DNA from: an uncultured Dorea sp.
GTDB taxonomy: Bacteria; Bacillota; Clostridia; Lachnospirales; Lachnospiraceae
DNA: 51,963 nt
NCBI GenBank assembly: GCA_910587575.1
Contig: CAJULU010000018.1
Location: 1,532-53,494, forward strand
Direction of reading: 5' to 3'
In this document: positions 1 to 8,056 of the stretch, in pieces
Numbering within the stretch: the first letter of the stretch is position 1
Layout of the letters: the number at the start of each line of letters is the position of its first letter
Made by a program: the position numbers and the translations under genes
The notes under the pieces: generated by a model
Database searches by the model: none
Told to the model about the DNA's origin: nothing
What the model saw: the letters and a program-made list of their open reading frames with translations, nothing else

Positions 1-392
1 ATACGAAGCTTAGCACGATTGACAACAAGACCATCGTGATACCCAACGGAATGCTGACCAACAGCAGTCTGACCAATGCAACGGCAAAGGATGAAAGGCG
101 GCTGGATCTGAGAGTTTCTATTTCCTACCAGGCAGACCTTCGAAAGGCAAAGGCATTGGTGGAGGAACTTCTGACCAGGGATGAATGTGTGATGAAGGAC
201 GAGGAGATTAATGTGTTTGTGGATGAGCTGGCTGACAGCGCCGTGATCCTTGGTGCAAGGGCATGGGTGAAGAATGAGGATTTCTGGCCTGCCAGGTGGA
301 GGCTTCTGGAAAAGATCAAGCTGACACTGGATGAGCAGGGGATTGAGATCCCTTATCCGCAGCTTACGGTTCATATGGAAGGAAATCAGTAG
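1..392 (+). CDS. Mechanosensitive ion channel MscS family, C-terminal part (cut by window start)
   Basis: The reading frame is open from base 3 and ends with TAG at 390-392, so only about the last 130 residues are present. The segment TIVIPNGMLTN followed by SLTNAT and RLDLRVSISY is the typical end of the MscS beta domain (the PNG turn and the start of the C-terminal alpha/beta domain). MscS channels sit in the cytoplasmic membrane and release solutes on hypo-osmotic shock. The transmembrane part lies outside the window. A GTG at 36 is internal to the domain and is not a start. The gene ends directly before a strong terminator. Confidence 0.85.
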   Translation, partial: TKLSTIDNKTIVIPNGMLTNSSLTNATAKDERRLDLRVSISYQADLRKAKALVEELLTRDECVMKDEEINVFVDELADSAVILGARAWVKNEDFWPARWRLLEKIKLTLDEQGIEIPYPQLTVHMEGNQ

Positions 393-402
393 AAGGTAAA
401 TG

Positions 403-448
403 AAAAGTGCCGTCATCTTATATTACATAAGACATACGGCACTTTTTT
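403..448. terminator. Intrinsic terminator, probably bidirectional
   Basis: The arms AAAAGTGCCGT (403-413) and ACGGCACTTTTTT (436-448) form an 11 bp stem with a 22-base loop. The A-rich left flank and T-rich right flank suit termination both of the MscS gene on the plus strand and of the tRNA gene arriving on the minus strand. Confidence 0.85.
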
Positions 449-453
449 CACAG

Positions 454-526
454 AGCTGGAAATCAGATTTGAACTGACGACCCCTTCATTACGAGTGAAG
501 TGCTCTACCGACTGAGCTATTCCAGC
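454..526 (-). tRNA. tRNA-Thr (anticodon CGT)
   Basis: The minus strand folds into a complete cloverleaf. The acceptor stem pairs GCTGGAA (5') with TTCCAGC (3'), and the D arm is AGCTCAGTCGGTAGAGC. The anticodon stem CTTCA/TGAAG carries the loop CTCGTAA, giving anticodon CGT, which reads ACG threonine codons. The T arm contains GTTCAAATC. The discriminator base is U and the CCA end is not encoded. Confidence 0.95.
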
Positions 527-556
527 GCAGGACACCTTCCGGCGACCACAAATATT

Positions 557-584
557 ATTATAACAAGTTTTTTAAATTTTGCAA
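557..584 (-). promoter_or_regulatory. Sigma-A promoter of tRNA-Thr
   Basis: On the minus strand, TTGCAA (584-579) is followed 16 bases later by TATAAT (562-557) with an extended TGT just upstream of it. This places transcription initiation about 25 bases before the tRNA 5' end. Box sequence and spacing are good; activity is inferred. Confidence 0.75.
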
Positions 585-730
585 CCATTTTTTTCAAAAA
601 TTTTGTAAAAATATCGGGAAGTAATAATTGACGAATTTTAGATAATGTGAGAAAATATAAATAAGTATGGTGTTAAAGTTATAACAAACCTTACGACAGA
701 AAATCATACATAGTTGAAAGGAGTTTTAAA

Positions 731-1423
731 ATGATTTATTCACACGAAGTAGAAATGATGTGTCCTGTAGCTCAGGGTGCAAATCACGGGCCAGCTCCGA
801 TTCCGGAAGAAGCAAAATGGGTAAAGGCAAAAGAGGTCAAAGACATCTCCGGCCTGACACATGGCGTTGGCTGGTGCGCACCGCAGCAGGGAGCCTGCAA
901 ACTCACTTTAAACGTTAAGGACGGTATTATCCAGGAAGCATTGGTTGAGACCCTTGGATGTTCAGGAATGACACACTCTGCTGCCATGGCATCAGAGATC
1001 CTTCCGGGCAAGACAATCTTAGAAGCCCTGAATACGGACCTTGTCTGTGATGCAATCAACACCGCAATGAGAGAATTATGCCTGCAGATCGTATATGGAA
1101 GAACCCAGAGCGCATTTTCAGAAGACGGGCTTCCGATTGGCGCAGGTCTTGAGGATCTTGGAAAGGGACTTCGCTCACAGATTGGTACTATGTATGGAAC
1201 ATTGGCAAAGGGTCCTCGTTATCTGGAGATGGCAGAAGGCTATGTAACAGGAATCGCATTGGATGACCATGACGAGATCATCGGATATCAGTTCGTCAAT
1301 CTTGGAAAGTTCACGGACTTCATCAAGGCTGGAGATACGCCGAACGATGCATGGGAGAAGGCAAAAGGACAGTACGGACGTGTTGCGGACGCAGCGAAGA
1401 TCATTGACCCGAGAAAAGAGTAG
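731..1423 (+). CDS. NifU/IscU-like iron-sulfur cluster scaffold protein partnered with GGGtGRT protein
   Basis: The product has 230 residues. Residues about 45-125 resemble the IscU/NifU N-terminal scaffold: GWCAPQQGACKL, then GIIQEALVETLGCSGMTHSAAMASEILPGKT, then a distal Cys pair. This pattern corresponds to the GC/GCG/HC cluster-ligand spacing of IscU. Cysteines are at 11, 49, 56, 77, 106 and 117. The C-terminal part (from about 125) is not typical of IscU and is longer than in classical scaffolds. The ribosome binding site AAAGGAG lies 8 bases before the ATG. The next gene starts 12 bases downstream and is the GGGtGRT protein, the usual companion in Clostridia. A scaffold role is inferred by homology; no cysteine desulfurase gene is adjacent. 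A weak TTGACG at 628-633 could belong to its promoter. Confidence 0.8.
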   Translation: MIYSHEVEMMCPVAQGANHGPAPIPEEAKWVKAKEVKDISGLTHGVGWCAPQQGACKLTLNVKDGIIQEALVETLGCSGMTHSAAMASEILPGKTILEALNTDLVCDAINTAMRELCLQIVYGRTQSAFSEDGLPIGAGLEDLGKGLRSQIGTMYGTLAKGPRYLEMAEGYVTGIALDDHDEIIGYQFVNLGKFTDFIKAGDTPNDAWEKAKGQYGRVADAAKIIDPRKE

Positions 1424-1435
1424 GAGGACAAGTAA

Positions 1436-2440
1436 ATGGCTTTATTTGAATCATATGAAAGAAGAATTGATAAAATCAATGAAGTGTTAGGAAGCTATGG
1501 CATCGCTTCCATCGAAGAAGCGGAGAAGATTACCAAAGATGCCGGACTTGACGTATACAACCAGGTGAAGGGGATCCAGCCAATCTGTTTCGAGAATGCA
1601 TGCTGGGCATATACCGTAGGCGCAGCGATTGCAATCAAGAAAGGCTGCAAGACGGCCGCCGAGGCTGCCGCTGCAATCGGAGAGGGCTTACAGGCTTTCT
1701 GTATCCCGGGATCTGTAGCTGACCAGAGAAAGGTCGGACTTGGACATGGTAACTTAGGAAAGATGCTTCTTGAGGAAGAGACAGACTGTTTCGCATTCCT
1801 GGCAGGGCACGAGTCTTTTGCAGCTGCTGAGGGCGCCATCGGTATTGCGGAGAAAGCCAATAAGGTTCGTAAGAAACCTCTTCGTGTCATCCTGAACGGA
1901 CTTGGAAAGGATGCAGCGAAGATCATTTCCAGAATTAACGGATTTACATACGTTGAGACGGATTATGACTACTACACAGGCGAGCTGAAAGAAGTTCAGA
2001 GGATTGCTTATTCTGACGGGCTGCGTTCCAAGGTAAACTGCTACGGCGCCAATGATGTACGCGAGGGTGTTGCGATTATGCACAAGGAAGGCGTAGACGT
2101 ATCTATTACGGGTAACTCCACCAACCCGACACGTTTCCAGCATCCGGTTGCAGGTACTTATAAGAAAGAATGTATTGAGCAGGGGAAGAAATATTTCTCC
2201 GTTGCATCCGGCGGCGGTACAGGACGTACTCTTCACCCGGATAACATGGCTGCAGGACCGGCTTCTTACGGTATGACCGATACACTGGGACGTATGCATT
2301 CTGACGCTCAGTTTGCAGGATCTTCTTCCGTACCGGCTCACGTTGAGATGATGGGTCTGATTGGTGCAGGAAACAACCCGATGGTTGGTATGACGGTTGC
2401 GGTTGCGGTTGCGATTGAGGAAGCGATGTCCCAGAAATAG
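1436..2440 (+). CDS. GGGtGRT family protein
   Basis: The product has 334 residues. The family's defining motif is present as GGGTGRTLHPDN at about residues 260-271. The strongly conserved C-terminal segment continues with DNMAAGPASYGMTDTLGRMHSDAQFAG, and the N-terminal half has an Ala/Gly-rich segment with several Cys residues. The biochemical function of the family is not established. Its constant pairing with the NifU-like protein suggests a role in iron-sulfur or sulfur metabolism, which is inference. The start ATG is preceded by GGAGGAC. A terminator follows at once, so the two genes form a bicistronic unit. The coding sequence ends with GGTTGC repeated three times, encoding VAVAVA. Confidence 0.85.
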   Translation: MALFESYERRIDKINEVLGSYGIASIEEAEKITKDAGLDVYNQVKGIQPICFENACWAYTVGAAIAIKKGCKTAAEAAAAIGEGLQAFCIPGSVADQRKVGLGHGNLGKMLLEEETDCFAFLAGHESFAAAEGAIGIAEKANKVRKKPLRVILNGLGKDAAKIISRINGFTYVETDYDYYTGELKEVQRIAYSDGLRSKVNCYGANDVREGVAIMHKEGVDVSITGNSTNPTRFQHPVAGTYKKECIEQGKKYFSVASGGGTGRTLHPDNMAAGPASYGMTDTLGRMHSDAQFAGSSSVPAHVEMMGLIGAGNNPMVGMTVAVAVAIEEAMSQK

Positions 2441-2455
2441 GATAGTGGTGCATGA

Positions 2456-2499
2456 GAGAAAGAACGGGCTGTAAAAGGCTGTTGTTCTTTCTCTTTTTT
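2456..2499 (+). terminator. Intrinsic terminator of the GGGtGRT operon
   Basis: A perfect 10 bp stem GAGAAAGAAC/GTTCTTTCTC with an 18-base loop is followed by TTTTTT. Confidence 0.85.
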
Positions 2500-2537
2500 C
2501 GGGTTTTCCCCGGGCTGGGAGGGATCTTTGAAAGGAT

Positions 2538-2690
2538 TCAAATCTCTTCATAAATTTTGCGTCCATATTCGTTGATATCCTCCAATAATAATGTGTTCGT
2601 ACAAGTATCAAGATCTACTAAATCCACAGTATACAGAGTGGGTATGTTCTCAATATCTTCCAGGAGCCTGTCAAAATCCTTTTTCTGTCA
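2538..2690 (-). pseudogene. Remnant of a MntA-type minimal nucleotidyltransferase
   Basis: The minus strand encodes about 48 residues ending at a TGA (2540-2538): KKDFDRLLEDIENIP, then TLYTVDLVDLDTC and LLLEDINEYGRKIYEEI. This matches the C-terminal part of MNT-domain nucleotidyltransferases (VDLVDL, then the ILxEGxxIY ending). The expected GSxARG active-site region is absent. The ATG at 2748 opens a different frame (MNKLTLAGGIMCAEEV) that stops near 2678, so the gene is truncated and frameshifted. No HEPN toxin partner is visible. The rest of 2500-2860 holds nothing else I recognise. Confidence 0.55.
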
Positions 2691-2869
2691 CTTTATGAAT
2701 TACTTCTTCTGCGCACATAATACCACCTGCCAATGTCAACTTATTCATATTTTTTTCTCATTATAGGATAACCGGATACTTTTTACAAGGAGAAGCTCTG
2801 TTTTCTGAAAAAGTATTTTATTTGACGGACAGATACGGTATAATGGAGGAAAGATGGGAGGAGCGCCTT

Positions 2870-3895
2870 ATGAATGTGATAGACATAAGAAATTTAACAA
2901 AGGATTACGGCAAGGGACGGGGCGTCTTTGATCTCTCTATGCATGTGGAAAAGGGAATCTGCTACGGCTTCCTTGGCCCTAACGGGGCAGGAAAGACTAC
3001 GACGATCCGCCACTTGATGGGTTTCCTGAAACCCCAGAGCGGAGAAGTGCAGATATGGGGGATGGACTGCAGGAAGCAGGCGGCAGAACTGAAAGCAATG
3101 GTAGGATATCTGCCGGGCGAGATCGCTTTTCCAGAGATGATGACAGGAAAGCGTTTCCTCGCAGATATGAGAAGGCTGCGGAAGATGGAGAAGATTCCAC
3201 GCAGGCCTGGTTCCCCGGCTCCCAAAGGGAAGGAATCCGGAGAGCCGGGGCAGGCCGGGAGTGCCGGAACAGATACAGATTACTGCTCCCGTCTGATCAC
3301 GTTATTTGCCCTGGATACATCCAGGAAGATTCATGACATGAGTATTGGGGATAAAAGGAAGCTGGCCGTGGTCACGGCCTTCATGCACGACCCGGAAGTG
3401 CTGATTCTCGATGAACCCACTTCCGGCCTGGATCCGGTTATGCAGGAGGTGTTTATTGAATTCATCCGTTCAGAGAAGAAGAGAGGCAAGACCATTCTGT
3501 TGTCTTCCCACATTTTTCACGAGGTGGATGCAGTCTGTGACCGGATCGCAATCATTAAAGACGGCCGGATTGCAGCGGACTGCAGTGCAGAAGAGCTGAA
3601 GGCACAGAAGCATTGGATCTATAGACTATCCTTTGAGACAGAGAGGGACTATTACCGTTTTATTGAGAAGGATTTCCTGTTCACTAACAAAGATCCGAAA
3701 CGGCTGACCGTGCGGCTTATGGTGGATATGGTGGAACTAAACCAGTTGATTCCGGTTCTTTCGGAACTGAATGTGATGGACATTAATGAGATCCCTTATA
3801 CTCTGGAGGATCATTTTATGAGATTTTACAGGGAAGAGGAGGATTTCCGGAGAGAGGCAGACAGTGACATGGGTGTTCCGGGAGGTGTAGTATGA
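2870..3895 (+). CDS. ABC transporter ATP-binding protein (first of a tandem pair)
   Basis: The product has 341 residues. Walker A is GPNGAGKTT (36-44), the signature is the unorthodox MSIGDKRKL (157-165) in place of LSGGQ, and Walker B is VLILDEP (177-183) with a D-loop SGLD. A C-terminal extension of about 100 residues follows. Between the Q-loop region and the signature lies a Pro/Gly/Ser-rich insertion (about 108-137) absent from the neighbouring paralogue. The start is the ATG after GGGAGGAGC; the in-frame TTG upstream at 2822 overlaps promoter-like sequence (TATAAT at 2839-2844) and is rejected. It overlaps the next gene by four bases (ATGA). With the second ATPase it probably forms a heterodimeric motor for the downstream permease. 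Substrate unknown. Confidence 0.9.
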   Translation: MNVIDIRNLTKDYGKGRGVFDLSMHVEKGICYGFLGPNGAGKTTTIRHLMGFLKPQSGEVQIWGMDCRKQAAELKAMVGYLPGEIAFPEMMTGKRFLADMRRLRKMEKIPRRPGSPAPKGKESGEPGQAGSAGTDTDYCSRLITLFALDTSRKIHDMSIGDKRKLAVVTAFMHDPEVLILDEPTSGLDPVMQEVFIEFIRSEKKRGKTILLSSHIFHEVDAVCDRIAIIKDGRIAADCSAEELKAQKHWIYRLSFETERDYYRFIEKDFLFTNKDPKRLTVRLMVDMVELNQLIPVLSELNVMDINEIPYTLEDHFMRFYREEEDFRREADSDMGVPGGVV

Positions 3896-4788
3896 CGAAG
3901 ATCATAGAATTAAGCGGCGTCACGAAAGATTTCGGGAAGGGACGAGGCATATTTGACGTGAGCATGAGTCTTGAGCCGGGGGGAGTCTATGGATTTATCG
4001 GCACCAATGGTTCGGGGAAGACCACGACCATACGCAGTATGATGGGATTTTTAAAGCTTGACCGTGGCATGGTCCGGATCAAAGGGAAGGAGGCGTGGAA
4101 GGACAGAACGGAACTTAAGAACTATATGAGTTATGTCCCCGGACAGATCGAATTCCCCCGTTTCCGGACAGGAACGCAGTTTCTGCGGTACTATGCCAAA
4201 TATCTGGATATTGAAGATTTTACATATATGGACCGGCTGAGCAGCCGGCTTCAGCTTGATCCGTCGGCGAATTTAAGAAGGATGTCCAAGGGGATGAAGC
4301 AGAAGACTGCTATTGTTGCCGCCCTTATGGGTGACAGGGAGATTCTGATCCTGGACGAACCCACCACAGGGCTTGATCCGCTTATGAGAGATGCGTTTCT
4401 GAAGCTCATACGGGAAGAGAAGGCCAGGGGAAAGACGATATTTATGTCCAGCCATATTTTCGAGGAGATCGAGGAGGTCTGTGACCGGGCGGCCATCATC
4501 CATAAAGGAAGGGTGATCAGAACCGTTGATATGGATGACATACGCAACCCGGAAAATAAATGGTTTCGCATTACGTTTAATACCTCATGGGACAGGGCGG
4601 ATTTTGTAGACCGGTTCCGTTTTGATACCGTGAAGATTGTGGGTGGGCGTTCCCTGGAGGTAACGCTTCCTACCAGAGATATCATTATTCTGCTTCAACA
4701 TTTAAAGGGCTATCTGATCTGCGAGTTTCAGGAGGAGCACACAACCCTTGAGTCATATTTTAAAGAGGCAATACGCAAAGGAGAGTGA
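3892..4788 (+). CDS. ABC transporter ATP-binding protein (second of a tandem pair)
   Basis: The product has 298 residues. Walker A is GTNGSGKTT (37-45), the signature is MSKGMKQKTA (131-140), Walker B is ILILDEP (151-157) and the D-loop is TGLD. Its N-terminus (TKDFGKGRGIFDVSM) closely parallels that of the preceding ATPase (TKDYGKGRGVFDLSM), so the two genes look like a tandem duplication that has diverged. Translation is coupled to the upstream gene through an ATGA overlap, and the permease starts three bases after its stop. It likely energises export or bacteriocin-resistance-like transport across the cytoplasmic membrane; the substrate cannot be read from sequence. Confidence 0.9.
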   Translation: MTKIIELSGVTKDFGKGRGIFDVSMSLEPGGVYGFIGTNGSGKTTTIRSMMGFLKLDRGMVRIKGKEAWKDRTELKNYMSYVPGQIEFPRFRTGTQFLRYYAKYLDIEDFTYMDRLSSRLQLDPSANLRRMSKGMKQKTAIVAALMGDREILILDEPTTGLDPLMRDAFLKLIREEKARGKTIFMSSHIFEEIEEVCDRAAIIHKGRVIRTVDMDDIRNPENKWFRITFNTSWDRADFVDRFRFDTVKIVGGRSLEVTLPTRDIIILLQHLKGYLICEFQEEHTTLESYFKEAIRKGE

Positions 4789-4791
4789 CAC

Positions 4792-5664
4792 ATGAAGACA
4801 ACGAAATTATTTTCAGGGCCGCTGTTTGGGCAGGATATCCGCTCGTTTCGGATTTTTGCCGTGGCTGTGGTTCTGGTCATGGCAATGATGAGTGCAGTAG
4901 TGACCATTGCGATTGACGCTATCCAGACGGATCTGGCTGAAAGTATGGAACCGGTACCGTTTAAGGCCCGCCCGGCGGTGTTTCAGGAGGTGGGAGAGCA
5001 GAGTCTGCAGATGGATCCAAGCGTGATTCTGAATACGATGTATTATAAAGTCATCGTGCTTATCCCTGTGTTCCTGCTGGTTGTGGTTGCGGCAAATGCC
5101 CTGATTTCTTCCCAGGTAGATCATGGTTCCATGGCGTATATTCTGTCCACGCCCACAGAAAGGAAGGCGGTTGCATTTACCCATATCATTTTCCTGCTTC
5201 TGATTCCTCTGGTGGTGATGGGGATTGTCTGTGGTGTCAAATGTGTGCTGAACGGAGAGATTGCAGGGGATGCAGATGTGGAAGCCACGGTGCTTAAATT
5301 TGCCGGAATGTATGTGCTGGTGGAAGCGGTGGCGGCAATCTGTTTCCTGGGAAGCTGCCTGTTCAATCATAGCAGCAGGGCACTTACCTTTGGCGGCGGA
5401 ATTACGGTGTGGTGTTTTATCGCTTCGCTTCTGGGCGTGTTCGGATCAGAAGAACTGGTTGACATGGGGGTTGGAATTGAACAGCTTGATATTTTTAACA
5501 AGATGACGCTGGTGGGACTGGTGGACATCTCTGCCATGGAGACGGTGGGAAGCAGTGACGTGAATTATGAGTTTGCCTGGAAACTTGGTGTTCTGGCCGG
5601 CGTGGCAGCCGTGTCTTATCTGCTGGGGGCATTGCGGTTCACGAAGAAGGATCTGCCGCTGTAG
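4792..5664 (+). CDS. ABC transporter permease (ABC-2 type)
   Basis: The product has 290 residues with about six hydrophobic segments. These are at roughly 20-42, 82-104 and 130-150, plus three more between 170 and 285. A large extracytoplasmic loop follows the first helix, the arrangement of ABC-2 export permeases. It is the last gene of the operon with the two ATPases (gap three bases, ribosome binding site GGAGAG inside the end of the upstream gene). A strong terminator follows. A single permease gene serves two ATPases, so the permease presumably homodimerises while the ATPases pair up. The substrate is unknown. Confidence 0.8.
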   Translation: MKTTKLFSGPLFGQDIRSFRIFAVAVVLVMAMMSAVVTIAIDAIQTDLAESMEPVPFKARPAVFQEVGEQSLQMDPSVILNTMYYKVIVLIPVFLLVVVAANALISSQVDHGSMAYILSTPTERKAVAFTHIIFLLLIPLVVMGIVCGVKCVLNGEIAGDADVEATVLKFAGMYVLVEAVAAICFLGSCLFNHSSRALTFGGGITVWCFIASLLGVFGSEELVDMGVGIEQLDIFNKMTLVGLVDISAMETVGSSDVNYEFAWKLGVLAGVAAVSYLLGALRFTKKDLPL

Positions 5665-5703
5665 TGCAGACGAAGGAAAAGAAGCAATGGAAAAGGATAA
5701 AGA

Positions 5704-5743
5704 GAATGCCGCAGATGAAACGGTCTGCGGCATTCTTCTTTTT
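5704..5743 (+). terminator. Intrinsic terminator after the ABC operon
   Basis: A perfect 12 bp stem GAATGCCGCAGA/TCTGCGGCATTC with an 8-base loop is followed by TTCTTTTT. It separates the plus-strand ABC operon from the converging S1 gene and could also stop minus-strand transcription. Confidence 0.85.
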
Positions 5744-5759
5744 CATATCGGCATCTGTA

Positions 5760-6461
5760 CTAATTCAGTTTGATTCCTTTGAACAGGTCGCCAAGACTGG
5801 TTCCGATGCTCTCAGACTTAGGAATGTTCACCTTCTCTGCAGGCTCTTCTTTCACTTCCTCAAGCGCCTTCATGCTGAGGCTGATCTTGCCGTCCTTGAG
5901 TCCGATGATTTTTACCCTGACTTCATCCCCTGTGTTGAGCACGTCTTTGGGTGACTTCACACGCTTCTGACTGATCTGTGAAACGTGAACCAGGCCGGAT
6001 AATCCATCTTCCAGGCGCACGAATGCACCATAATTCTGGAGACTCTCAACCGTTCCGTTTACAACGCTTCCGATCTTCACCTTGGCAATCTTCTCCGCTA
6101 TGGCTTTCTTCTCTTTCTCCTTGAGAATCTCACGGCAGGAGAGTACCAGACGTTCGCTGGCCTGATCCACTTCGATTACTTTCACTTCGATATCCTTGAG
6201 CAGATAGGTCTCAAGGTCTTCGATGTAGGACAGGGACAGTCTGGATGCAGGAATGAACCCGCGAAGTCCCTCGACCATAGCGATCGCACCCCCGTTCACG
6301 ATTCCCTCGACCTTAACGGGAAGAACGGTTCCTTTCTCCTTATAGGAGGTTACGAGATTCCATGGATTGGCATCATCAAAATGTTCCTCATAATCTGCCA
6401 TGGTTTCCCCTGTGCTGCTGGCAGCTTCTGCTGCAGTTTCTTGTAATAATTCTTCACTCAT
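5760..6461 (-). CDS. S1 RNA-binding domain protein (RpsA-like, two S1 repeats)
   Basis: The product has 233 residues with two S1 OB-fold repeats. The first spans about 42-110 (GTVLPVKVEGIVNGGAIAMVEG, then GFIPASRLS). The second spans about 128-200 (GSVVNGTVESLQNYGAFVRLEDGLSGLVHVSQIS, then GDEVRVKII and GKISLSMKAL). Two repeats is far fewer than the four to six of authentic ribosomal protein S1, so this is an S1-like accessory RNA-binding protein of the Gram-positive type. Its role in mRNA binding or translation is inferred. The start is the ATG at 6461, nine bases after GAAAGGG. An in-frame extension to 6524 lacks a ribosome binding site and reads unlike the family. Confidence 0.85.
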   Translation of the reverse strand: MSEELLQETAAEAASSTGETMADYEEHFDDANPWNLVTSYKEKGTVLPVKVEGIVNGGAIAMVEGLRGFIPASRLSLSYIEDLETYLLKDIEVKVIEVDQASERLVLSCREILKEKEKKAIAEKIAKVKIGSVVNGTVESLQNYGAFVRLEDGLSGLVHVSQISQKRVKSPKDVLNTGDEVRVKIIGLKDGKISLSMKALEEVKEEPAEKVNIPKSESIGTSLGDLFKGIKLN

Positions 6462-6656
6462 AGTATTATTCCCTTTCGCTACCAAGACTTGTACGCTGTC
6501 ACACATACCATCGTACGTTTTCATTATAACATATAACAGAGAAAATGTTTAATAAAAAGGAAAATTTTTTAAATAAATTATCACGAAACACTTTACTCTT
6601 TCGCTAATGAATGATATCTTTATAATGTAAATAAATAATTATGGAGGACGTTCATT

Positions 6657-6905
6657 ATGGCGAGAAGAAAGGTAGAAGAGAAGAATTATCCAGAATTAAT
6701 TGAGATGGCAGAAGAAAGAATTGAATCATTATCTGCAGAACTGAAACAGGAAAAAGCGAATCTCAAACAATTGAAAAAAGACCAGATCCGCTATGAAGCC
6801 ATGGTTGAAAAACAGAAGAAACAGGCTGAAGTACAGAAGGCTGCTGAACTGCTTGTTGCATCTGGAAAAAGTCTGGAAGAGATTGAACAATTTCTTGCGA
6901 ATTAG
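6657..6905 (+). CDS. Small coiled-coil protein of unknown function
   Basis: The product has 82 residues, highly charged (many Lys/Glu/Gln), with a predicted continuous helix or coiled coil over about 10-65 and a short second helix (KSLEEIEQFL) at the end. There is no signal peptide or membrane segment. The start ATG follows GGAGG by nine bases, and a perfect TATAAT at 6621-6626 lies upstream. It stands alone between the S1 gene and the GntR gene and is followed by an inverted repeat. The composition resembles DNA-associated or structural small proteins, but I do not recognise the family. Confidence 0.7.
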   Translation: MARRKVEEKNYPELIEMAEERIESLSAELKQEKANLKQLKKDQIRYEAMVEKQKKQAEVQKAAELLVASGKSLEEIEQFLAN

Positions 6906-6945
6906 TATCGTTTACCTACAGCAAAAGAGTAGTATTCTGAGTGTA

Positions 6946-7001
6946 AAAATGTCAATAAACCTGTTTTTTATGGAACCATAGAGCAGGATTATTGACATTT
7001 T
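6946..7001. terminator. Long hairpin, probable terminator
   Basis: The arms AAAATGTCAATAA (6946-6958) and TTATTGACATTTT (6989-7001) pair perfectly over 13 bp. The stem extends inward through CCTG/CAGG after a single A-A mismatch, leaving a 20-base loop. The T-rich right flank (ATTATTGG, not a pure T tract) makes it a moderate terminator for the small upstream gene, and possibly for the converging GntR gene. Confidence 0.6.
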
Positions 7002-7082
7002 ATTATTGGCATTTTATATTTCGAATCTGTTCAAGGATCCTTCCCGTGCCCGGACGAAAACGGATGATGATTATATACGGGA

Positions 7083-7739
7083 TTACAGGTCGTCCAGATT
7101 AATCTCCCGGGCCGTATCCATATGAGTCAGTGTAATTTCATAGATGTGTTCTACATCTCCTTTTTCCATCGCATCTACAATCGCAAGATGCTCACGATAA
7201 GTATCTGGAAGCCGTCCTTCGTGCGCCAGAGAAAGTTCGGCAAGCCTGCGCATACGGTACTTAAAGGTCGCAAATATGGAAGAGATCTGCCGGTTTTCCA
7301 GGAAGTCAATTATTCTGGTATGAAACTGGAAATCATATTCACAGAATTCTGTAATTGATCCGTCAGATTCGATGATATCCTTCAGAAGATCCGTCAGCAT
7401 ACGCAGTTCTTTCAAAAGTTTTTTTACAGGACGGCTTGTGGGATGAGAGGCAATCTGCCTGGTAATCTGTAAAGTACAGTAACATTCCAAAGCCGAACGG
7501 ACCTGAAAAGTCTCGTCAATATCCTGCCTGGTAAGCTGGTGGAGCATGAAGCCTTTGCTGGGGATGATATCGATATATCCTTCCTGCGCAAGCCGGTGTA
7601 CGGCATCACGGAAAGGCGTCCGGGAGATCCCCAGTTCTTTTGATAATTTTGTCTCGGAATAAATCTTATTATAAGTAAACTGATCTTCTATAATCAGACT
7701 CTGAAGATGCTGATATGCCTGTTCATTTAGTGGTAACAT
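7083..7739 (-). CDS. GntR family transcriptional regulator (FadR/FCD subfamily)
   Basis: The product has 218 residues. The N-terminal winged helix-turn-helix spans about 5-70 (YSETKLSKELGISRTPFRDAVHRLAQEG is the recognition-helix region). A C-terminal all-helical FCD ligand domain follows, with the metal/ligand pattern E-x3-D-x3-H around EFCEYDFQFH and later histidines. The start is the ATG at 7739, preceded by CCGGAGGAA; the open frame extending to 7859 overlaps the promoter. It is divergently transcribed from the sugar-acid operon beginning at 8128, whose promoter contains a perfect ACCGGTATACCGGT palindrome of the GntR type. It is therefore probably the repressor of that operon, with an oxidised sugar or tetronate as effector (inference). 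Confidence 0.9.
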   Translation of the reverse strand: MLPLNEQAYQHLQSLIIEDQFTYNKIYSETKLSKELGISRTPFRDAVHRLAQEGYIDIIPSKGFMLHQLTRQDIDETFQVRSALECYCTLQITRQIASHPTSRPVKKLLKELRMLTDLLKDIIESDGSITEFCEYDFQFHTRIIDFLENRQISSIFATFKYRMRRLAELSLAHEGRLPDTYREHLAIVDAMEKGDVEHIYEITLTHMDTAREINLDDL

Positions 7740-7829
7740 AGAATCCGTTCCTCCGGTTTTTATGACAGATATTCTTTCTTTACTGAATCTGAAACTTCTG
7801 TCAGATTTTATTTTTTTTGATCTGTTATC

Positions 7830-7859
7830 AGTATATCTCCGTATAGGTAATACTGTCAA
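7830..7859 (-). promoter_or_regulatory. Promoter of the GntR regulator gene
   Basis: On the minus strand TTGACA (7859-7854) is followed by an 18-base spacer and TATACT (7835-7830). The spacer contains ACCTATACGGA, a partial match to the ACCGGTATACCGGT palindrome found at the divergent promoter, so weak autoregulation is possible. The rest of the 388-base gap (7740-8127) is AT-rich and otherwise shows only the second promoter and operator. Confidence 0.65.
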
Positions 7860-8056
7860 TATTGAGTGGATAACTTCTGTTTCTGACGGCGGGTATCTGG
7901 TGAACTGGCAGTTCAGTATGATTTGCCTGCTGCAGACAGATTATAAATAATGTTAAATAAATAACAATATATATACGAGAATATATACAAGTTGCACAAA
8001 AAACAGATTGTAAAACTGTATAAAAGTGAAAAAGAAAAAGAATCCCTGTAAATGTC

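Noticed and set aside
2394..2412. GGTTGC repeated three times
   Set aside because: It is within coding sequence and encodes the VAVAVA segment of the GGGtGRT protein; not a separate repeat element.
1754..2611. A 285-codon open frame on the minus strand across the GGGtGRT gene
   Set aside because: It lies antisense to a strongly conserved gene and its translation has the Arg/Ser/His-rich look of a shadow frame, with no ribosome binding site.
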